Assembly: GCF_036320965.1 (NCBI RefSeq)
Contig: NC_092226.1
Span: forward strand, 24,567,002-24,631,001
Reading direction: 5' to 3'
Source of the DNA: Panulirus ornatus
Lineage: Eukaryota; Arthropoda; Malacostraca; Decapoda; Palinuridae
Length of the DNA stretch: 64,000 nucleotides
Under the pieces are notes generated by a model, which saw only the letters and a list, made by a program, of their open reading frames with translations, was not told the DNA's origin and did not search any database. The position numbers were made by a program, and so were the translations under genes. This document shows, in pieces, positions 56,525 through 64,000 of this stretch (positions are counted from its first letter, which is position 1; each line of letters begins with the position of its first letter).

Positions 56525-58850
56525 ATGAATACTCCAAGACCAGTTTTCATTATGAAAAATTCCTGTTGTTACCCAGGACCTCCCTTAAGGCCCTTGCAGC
56601 CCAAGGCTGTGGCACTTCCCGTGAATAGGTCTTTCACATAGATGACTTTTTTACTCACGTCGTAACCTCGAGCAGGCGGACTCCGGTAATACCTAAATTT
56701 ATATAATCATACAAACGCAGGACCCACACCCAGTGGCTCCAAAAGCAGCGCTATACCCAGTAGCAGGGAGAAGATAGACTCTTTTCATGCGAGAAGTTCT
56801 TCGACGAGATTGTACTCCCTCTCGTCAACTGACGATGACACAACCTCACCAAAGGTGACACTTGACTTGAGAAATGCAAAGCAGCGGAGGAGGTGGCAGC
56901 GGAGGGATGAGAAGTGCGTGATGGCAGTGACATGACTCTCCCTCTTGAACCATGATGATGGAGCGCTGTGGGTGAGATGACCCCTTGTTGACGTGTGTGG
57001 CTGTAGCACCTTAGATGGTGTGGCCCCACGTCTTCCTCTCCCTCCCTTCCCTTTACCACTCCCACTCCACACCACCCTTCTCCCTCTCCTCACCGCCTTT
57101 CTTTCCCAACTTACTACCTTCCTCATCCCTCTCCACCACCTTCTCTCCCTCACCAAAATCTTCCCTTCCCCACAATGTCTCCCTCCCTGCCTGCCTCTCC
57201 CATCTCTCCCTCACTACGTCTCCCTACGGCCTGGGACAGGAGCTCCGCCACGTACCCATGACGGGCACCACCTTGGATGAAGACAACCAATAGCACCAGT
57301 GCCAGCCGTGGCAGCAGCAGCAGCAGCAGCACCTCGTCTGAAGTGCCACTAAATCTGTGTAAACCAGCGGCCAGTCTCGGCGGGGTGCACCTCGTTGGCA
57401 GCAGCTGGCAGTGCGTCCGTCCCTCACGTTATCCGGCCGTCTCGTAGCTTTGTTCAGGGGGGATTTATTTTCTGGAACTGTCACGCTCCCGAGAGGCTGA
57501 TGTGACGCTCTTGGCTCGGGGCGAGTCCCCAAGCCAACCCCAGACCCCCAGCCTTCACGGGGGGTGAGTGAGGAGGGAGGTGAATGTGGGGTTAGAACCA
57601 GGATTTTGGTGGGTTAGCCGTAGGTAGAAGACGGTCTTTGGGTACGACTTCGAGAGAGTTAACATAAAGTGTGGGACTGCTGGTGTTGTTAAGTGTGTGG
57701 GGTGTAGGCAGCTGGGTGAAGGGTGTCCGACAGATCCCTTAGCTAGGTGGCACAACCATCCATGCCGCTGTTGGGTTATGACGAATGCCCTAACACGAGT
57801 TGTGACAATCACCAAGGGTTGTGGCTCCACGAGTGTTTGTAACATTGTGAGATTTGTGACAACGAATATTCTGCGGGTGGCATCAGCGTGTGTTTTTCCC
57901 CAGGTTCAATTAGTCGGCTGTTTGGGCGTGTAATAAGACTTCGGCAATAACTGTCGCGGGCGGGCGACGGGAGACAGAGTGCCTGGCTGACAGAGAGGGA
58001 GTGGTGGCCCTCCACACAGACAAGGCCACCCGCTCGTCCCCTTGCCACCCGCCTGGTTGTGGTGCTCATCCACAGCGTCCGTGGCCAGCAGGTGAGGCCA
58101 GGCGGTGTATCTTCGCATCGATCAAGGACCTTGTGTACGGCGTTCGTAGATTGCCGAGAGAAGATGTACAGAACGCGAGTCAGGTAGCGTGTGCTTTATT
58201 TTTTTCGTCACCGTCATCCATTCACGAACATGTTATTTTCCTCCGCTCGTCCTTAGTGTCTCCTCCGTACGTGGGCGTCCGTCCAGCCGCTGACAGAGGC
58301 TGTCCGTATTGCTGACACGCTTCGATCATGTGTCGTGTGTCTGTCACGTTCCAGTAGATTCACAGATTCCTGTACGCGCATAGCCCGGTCGGTCGCTCTC
58401 CCTTCGCTCATGAATCATGTAACTGAATGACGCCTGACTCTGCCTTTTATCATATTCCTGATTGTGGCCATTCAAATTGGCGGATGATAACCAGCAAGCG
58501 ATCACTAGGATTAGATATGTCGTGGGTAAACGCGAAGTCGTAAAGTATGATGGTCAGCTTAATCGGTCGCCAGCTTGTAAAGCGGAGGAAAGAAAAAAAA
58601 TGGAAAACCTTACATCTTGTGTTTACTGCAGGACAATGACCGTTCTTTGACACGGATTTTGTCCGGGTAATCATGGTTCATCGACGTATCCCCTGCCGGA
58701 AGCTACTAAATCTGCATTTAAACCACACCTTTATTTCTTGTCACAGATGTTAGTTCCCATTTGCCCTCCTGATTACTCCTATGTTCATGGCTGGTAATAT
58801 GATTGTTAAGCAATGATAAAACTTTTACGACGAGGAAGCCTTTTTTTTTT

Positions 58851-58852
<2 letters not shown>
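56525..58852. other. Unassigned GC-richer DNA
   Basis: Pyrimidine-rich 57030-57215 and a (GCA)8-type run at 57310-57333. Several overlapping frames on both strands lack recognisable domains. Confidence 0.4.

Positions 58853-58939
<87 letters not shown>
58853..58939. repeat. (CT)n microsatellite
   Basis: About 43 CT units. Confidence 0.98.
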
Positions 58940-58942
<3 letters not shown>

Positions 58943-59255
58943 CGCTCCTGTCACTGTGAGGAAACGAGAACAGATTACTGGACGCTCAAGGGTCGACACC
59001 TAAGTGGTTATGCCGGAACAGGCGAACTACCTCGGTAAGTGGGGAAGAGGGGATGGTAGGGGTATGGGGGGGGAGAGGTAATTGGTCTGGCAAATGGTCG
59101 AGGGTCGTTACATCCTGGATTGTTGAGTGATCACGACGCTGTCGGTGGTAAGAGCGTCAAAGTGGTGGTAGCACCTCGTGTGGGCTCTTGTTCCTCATTG
59201 TTATACGAAGGGCTTCTTGCCTCGCCTCCTGTAGGAGGAGCTGCCTCACTGCTGA

Positions 59256-59259
<4 letters not shown>
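58940..59259. other. Unassigned DNA between two CT arrays
   Basis: No feature recognised. Confidence 0.4.

Positions 59260-59329
<70 letters not shown>
59260..59329. repeat. (CT)n microsatellite
   Basis: About 35 CT units. Confidence 0.98.
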
Positions 59330-59331
<2 letters not shown>

Positions 59332-59854
59332 AAGGTTACGTCACCTGTCCCTTCCCTAGGGCCTATAACACAAGCCCAGCCTTGTAGCTTATAGCGACTT
59401 GATCTGATCCCACTCTCAACCCTCCAGCTGATGCTTTGGCTTCTCCTTGCCACTTTTTTCCAGATTCCCACCGCCTCCCTCATGCCTGCCCCCGCTTGCC
59501 AGGTGAATAGATAGATAAGACAGTCGAAATGTACTTTAAGGAAGGGAGATGAAATGTCAAAAAATTGGGTAAAACAACGTCATTTTGATCATGGATGAGA
59601 TGGACCACTTTATCTTTCTCACTTTCAACAGACACATGTTGTATATCACATGCGTTTAAAAATGTCATTAGAGAGTTCCATTTTGGGGAGGGAATTAAAG
59701 ATGGCAATTTAAGGGAGAGTGTTTTATATTTCCTCAGGCGTGCATCTTCACATTTTGGTTAGATCTAGACAACCCATTGATGGGTTGTTACCCTCAAAGA
59801 CACCGGTGTCCATGAAGCAGAGCGACAGCACCTCTGTGTCTCCAGGGATCATCA
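59330..59854. other. Unassigned DNA
   Basis: No feature recognised. Confidence 0.4.
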
Positions 59855-60115
59855 TCCAAGATGTGTGCTTCTGTGCCAGGATGTGTTCTCCTGAAGGACT
59901 CTAAAGCTAAAATGTGTGCTTCTGAAGAGCCCTAAGCCAGGATGTCTACCTCTGAGGGACCCTAAACTAGGATGTGTGCCTTTGAAGGACCCGTAGCCAG
60001 GATTTATGCTTTTGAAATGACCATTATCCAGGATGTGTGTTTCTGAAGAGCCCTAAGCCAGGATGGATTCTCCTGAAGAACCCTAAGCCACACAATGTGC
60101 TTCAGAATGACCCCG
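59855..60115. repeat. 30-bp degenerate minisatellite (~9 copies)
   Basis: GGATGTGTGCTTCTGAAGGA-type words start at 59881, 59912, 59942, 59972, 60002, 60033 and 60063 (30-31 bp steps), alternating with CCCTAAGCCA. Confidence 0.88.
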
Positions 60116-60118
60116 AAA

Positions 60119-60574
60119 TTATAAGTAAAGGCTGACCTCCAGAGTTGTCTTCGTCCGGGGAAGGTATTCACAGTAGGCGCTACAGGTTTCAGGCAAAATT
60201 GTCGTGACTGTAATGTTCTTTTGTGGCAAAATACCCCTTATAGTGTTACCCACGGGCAGGCCAAGATCCGAGGTCCCTGACAGTCTATGTGGGTCGACAC
60301 CTGAAACAGATTCACTCTCGTTTGAGGATCCTCTGCCTTCAGTATCAGCGAAGTGTTTGTTAGAATTTAGGTCAGTGGTTGGTTGATTTAGCGATGAAGT
60401 CCCTTTTTGTTGTTCAGTTTCTTCACTTACAAATCTGCCTCGGCCGACAAGACCGCTGCCGTTAATAGATATAGAATGATATTGAGAAAGAGTAATTAAT
60501 TCTTCAAGATTAGACTCTGTGGCGACATACGGTCGGTCAGGAGAGACTTGCATACGAGGGGATAATGATCTGTG
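60119..60574 (-). CDS. Candidate exon, Ser/Thr-rich unknown protein
   Basis: Minus strand: open from a TAA just above 60574, reading RSLSPRMQVSPDRPYVATES, NLEELITLSQYHSIS, then FVSEETEQQKGTSSLNQP, ADTEGRGSSNESESVSGVDP and ILPQKNITVTTILPETCSAY, ending TTLEVSLYL and TAA (60121-60119). The first Met gives 144 codons; a possible acceptor AGCTAACACAG lies at the upstream edge, so it could also start there as an exon. Balanced, polar composition with no simple repeat, unlike its surroundings; several N-glycosylation-type sequons (N-I-T, N-E-S). No known domain. It ends exactly where the 30-bp minisatellite begins. Confidence 0.38.
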   Translation of the reverse strand, partial: HRSLSPRMQVSPDRPYVATESNLEELITLSQYHSISINGSGLVGRGRFVSEETEQQKGTSSLNQPTTDLNSNKHFADTEGRGSSNESESVSGVDPHRLSGTSDLGLPVGNTIRGILPQKNITVTTILPETCSAYCEYLPRTKTTLEVSLYL

Positions 60575-60898
60575 TTAGCTAGGCTTGATATTACCCTGGA
60601 CTATTGCCTTACTCGTGATCTGAAGAAGGTCAGTAAAGTCACTGGTTTGGAAAAGGTTGCAGCAGTTTGAAATATATCTATGACTTTCGGACAATAATGC
60701 CACAACTTTTAATCTTTCTGAACGTTAACAATGTCAAGGGTAAAGAGTTGAGAATATGTTTGATCCTTCTGTCATTGGCGAGGTCTACCCATGACTAACG
60801 CAATAACCTCGTAAGCTAAAGGGTGTTAGGAATGCAGGATTTCTATTACTCTTTAAGACATGATCTTGCGGCGTTGCTAAGGCGGGGAAAGGGGAAAG
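60575..60898. other. Unassigned DNA, left flank of terminal satellite
   Basis: No feature recognised. Confidence 0.4.
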
Positions 60899-63800
60899 CT
60901 GTAACCCCTTCATGCACCCATGTAACCTCTACATACACCCATGTAACCCCTTCATGCACCCATGTAACCTCTACATACACCCATGTAACCCCTTCATGCA
61001 CCCATGTAACCTCTACATACACCCATGTAACCCCTTCATGCACCCATGTAACCTCTACATACACCCATGTAACCCCTTCATGCACCCATGTAACCTCTAC
61101 ATACACCCATGTAACCCCTTCATGCACCCATGTAACCTCTACATACACCCATGTAACCCCTTCATGCACCCATGTAACCTCTACATACACCCATGTAACC
61201 CCTTCATGCACCCATGTAACCTCTACATACACCCATGTAACCCCTTCATGCACCCATGTAACCTCTACATACACCCATGTAACCCCTTCATGCACCCATG
61301 TAACCTCTACATACACCCATGTAACCCCTTCATGCACCCATGTAACCTCTACATACACCCATGTAACCCCTTCATGCACCCATGTAACCTCTACATACAC
61401 CCATGTAACCCCTTCATGCACCCATGTAACCTCTACATACACCCATGTAACCCCTTCATGCACCCATGTAACCTCTACATACACCCATGTAACCCCTTCA
61501 TGCACCCATGTAACCTCTACATACACCCATGTAACCCCTTCATGCACCCATGTAACCTCTACATACACCCATGTAACCCCTTCATGCACCCATGTAACCT
61601 CTACATACACCCATGTAACCCCTTCATGCACCCATGTAACCCCTTCATGCACCCATGTAACCTCTACATACACCCATGTAACCCCTTCATGCACCCATGT
61701 AACCTCTACATACACCCATGTAACCCCTTCATGCACCCATGTAACCTCTACATACACCCATGTAACCCCTTCATGCACCCATGTAACCTCTACATACACC
61801 CATGTAACCCCTTCATGCACCCATGTAACCTCTACATACACCCATGTAACCCCTTCATGCACCCATGTAACCTCTACATACACCCATGTAACCCCTTCAT
61901 GCACCCATGTAACCTCTACATACACCCATGTAACCCCTTCATGCACCCATGTAACCTCTACATACACCCATGTAACCCCTTCATGCACCCATGTAACCCC
62001 TTCATGCACCCATGTAACCTCTACATACACCCATGTAACCCCTTCATGCACCCATGTAACCTCTACATACACCCATGTAACCCCTTCATGCACCCATGTA
62101 ACCTCTACATACACCCATGTAACCCCTTCATGCACCCATGTAACCTCTACATACACCCATGTAACCCCTTCATGCACCCATGTAACCTCTACATACACCC
62201 ATGTAACCCCTTCATGCACCCATGTAACCTCTACATACACCCATGTAACCCCTTCATGCACCCATGTAACCTCTACATACACCCATGTAACCCCTTCATG
62301 CACCCATGTAACCTCTACATACACCCATGTAACCCCTTCATGCACCCATGTAACCTCTACATACACCCATGTAACCCCTTCATGCACCCATGTAACCTCT
62401 ACATACACCCATGTAACCCCTTCATGCACCCATGTAACCTCTACATACACCCATGTAACCCCTTCATGCACCCATGTAACCTCTACATACACCCATGTAA
62501 CCCCTTCATGCACCCATGTAACCTCTACATACACCCATGTAACCCCTTCATGCACCCATGTAACCTCTACATACACCCATGTAACCCCTTCATGCACCCA
62601 TGTAACCTCTACATACACCCATGTAACCCCTTCATGCACCCATGTAACCTCTACATACACCCATGTAACCCCTTCATGCACCCATGTAACCCCTTCATGC
62701 ACCCATGTAACCTCTACATACACCCATGTAACCCCTTCATGCACCCATGTAACCTCTACATACACCCATGTAACCCCTTCATGCACCCATGTAACCTCTA
62801 CATACACCCATGTAACCCCTTCATGCACCCATGTAACCTCTACATACACCCATGTAACCCCTTCATGCACCCATGTAACCTCTACATACACCCATGTAAC
62901 CCCTTCATGCACCCATGTAACCTCTACATACACCCATGTAACCCCTTCATGCACCCATGTAACCTCTACATACACCCATGTAACCCCTTCATGCACCCAT
63001 GTAACCTCTACATACACCCATGTAACCCCTTCATGCACCCATGTAACCTCTACATACACCCATGTAACCCCTTCATGCACCCATGTAACCTCTACATACA
63101 CCCATGTAACCCCTTCATGCACCCATGTAACCTCTACATACACCCATGTAACCCCTTCATGCACCCATGTAACCCCTTCATGCACCCATGTAACCTCTAC
63201 ATACACCCATGTAACCCCTTCATGCACCCATGTAACCTCTACATACACCCATGTAACCCCTTCATGCACCCATGTAACCTCTACATACACCCATGTAACC
63301 CCTTCATGCACCCATGTAACCTCTACATACACCCATGTAACCCCTTCATGCACCCATGTAACCTCTACATACACCCATGTAACCCCTTCATGCACCCATG
63401 TAACCTCTACATACACCCATGTAACCCCTTCATGCACCCATGTAACCTCTACATACACCCATGTAACCCCTTCATGCACCCATGTAACCTCTACATACAC
63501 CCATGTAACCCCTTCATGCACCCATGTAACCTCTACATACACCCATGTAACCCCTTCATGCACCCATGTAACCTCTACATACACCCATGTAACCCCTTCA
63601 TGCACCCATGTAACCTCTACATACACCCATGTAACCCCTTCATGCACCCATGTAACCTCTACATACACCCATGTAACCCCTTCATGCACCCATGTAACCT
63701 CTACATACACCCATGTAACCCCTTCATGCACCCATGTAACCTCTACATACACCCATGTAACCCCTTCATGCACCCATGTAACCTCTACATACACCCATGT

Positions 63801-64000
63801 AACCCCTTCATGCACCCATGTAACCTCTACATACACCCATGTAACCCCTTCATGCACCCATGTAACCTCTACATACACCCATGTAACCCCTTCATGCACC
63901 CATGTAACCTCTACATACACCCATGTAACCCCTTCATGCACCCATGTAACCTCTACATACACCCATGTAACCCCTTCATGCACCCATGTAACCTCTACAT
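60899..64000. repeat. 42-bp dimeric satellite (21+21), runs off window end
   Basis: Two 21-bp units alternate: B (ATGTAACCCCTTCATGCACC+C) and A (ATGTAACCTCTACATACACC+C). About 72 AB dimers, no point differences seen. Four places lack the A unit, giving B-B, with the second B at 61634, 61991, 62684 and 63167. The AB dimer runs are therefore 17, 8, 16, 11 and at least 19. Because 21 is divisible by 3 the minus strand stays open for 1045 codons (heptads HEGVTWV and YVEVTWV) down to a stop near 60846. No signal of expression is visible. Confidence 0.99.

Noticed and set aside
60846..63983. 1045-codon minus frame as a bona fide repeat-protein gene
   Set aside because: Explained fully by an invariant 21-bp satellite; no start context, domain or variation supporting selection. 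Kept as a finding only.
60899..64000. Telomeric repeat at window end
   Set aside because: The 21-bp units do not contain TTAGG/CCTAA arrays expected for arthropod telomeres.

Overview
This is eukaryotic, repeat-dominated, non-coding-rich DNA. The mixture of very dense (TA)n, (CT)n and (GT)n microsatellites, CR1-like and other non-LTR (LINE) retrotransposon remnants, a decayed Tc1-type transposase, tRNA-derived SINE pieces and many minisatellites is what one expects of an arthropod, most likely a decapod crustacean. That assignment is inference from overall character and from recalled similarity of the SINE-like and LINE tail sequences to decapod repeats; no host gene identifies the species. 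There are no bacterial operons, no CRISPR array and no intact protein gene that I can name.

Layout. 0-17 kb: SINE piece, 40-bp perfect palindrome, LINE tail, fold-back repeat (3.1 kb), 27-bp minisatellite (3.4-3.9 kb), CR1-like reverse transcriptase remnant (4.2-5.0 kb), LINE 3' ends (5.1, 6.4, 11.1 kb), a longer degenerate LINE with an FADD reverse transcriptase box (8.1-9.4 kb), a tandem SINE-like doublet (12.9-13.4 kb) and a trinucleotide array split by a truncated LINE (13.7-15.4 kb). 17-30 kb: a CpG-rich, promoter-like stretch (17.2-18.05 kb), two 2-kb ancient degenerate tandem arrays (18.0-20.0 and 22.8-24.8 kb), fold-back repeats, and a few spliced-exon candidates (21.9 and 28.8 kb, minus strand). 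30-44 kb: LINE 3' ends, a Tc1-like DD34E transposase pseudogene (32.6-33.6 kb), another CR1-like remnant (35.0-35.8 kb) and several short minisatellites.

44.96-50.90 kb is a nearly 6-kb, almost perfectly homogeneous 22-bp satellite punctuated by 16 copies of a 68-bp variant cassette, giving a readable higher-order pattern. 51-60.6 kb holds two unexplained minus-strand open frames (52.85-53.59 and 60.12-60.57 kb), a CR1-like LINE 3' part (55.0-55.9 kb) and a 25-bp minisatellite. 60.90 kb to the window end is a second satellite, a 42-bp dimer of two 21-bp units, which runs off the end and leaves a 1045-codon frame open on the minus strand.

How it works together: nothing here forms a pathway. 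The window is best read as a record of retroposition (fragments nearly all 5'-truncated), microsatellite growth at retroposon tails, and repeated tandem amplification of short units of very different ages. The strongest novel signals are the two satellites with their variant patterns, and a dispersed fold-back family built of ~20-bp subunits seen at five loci.
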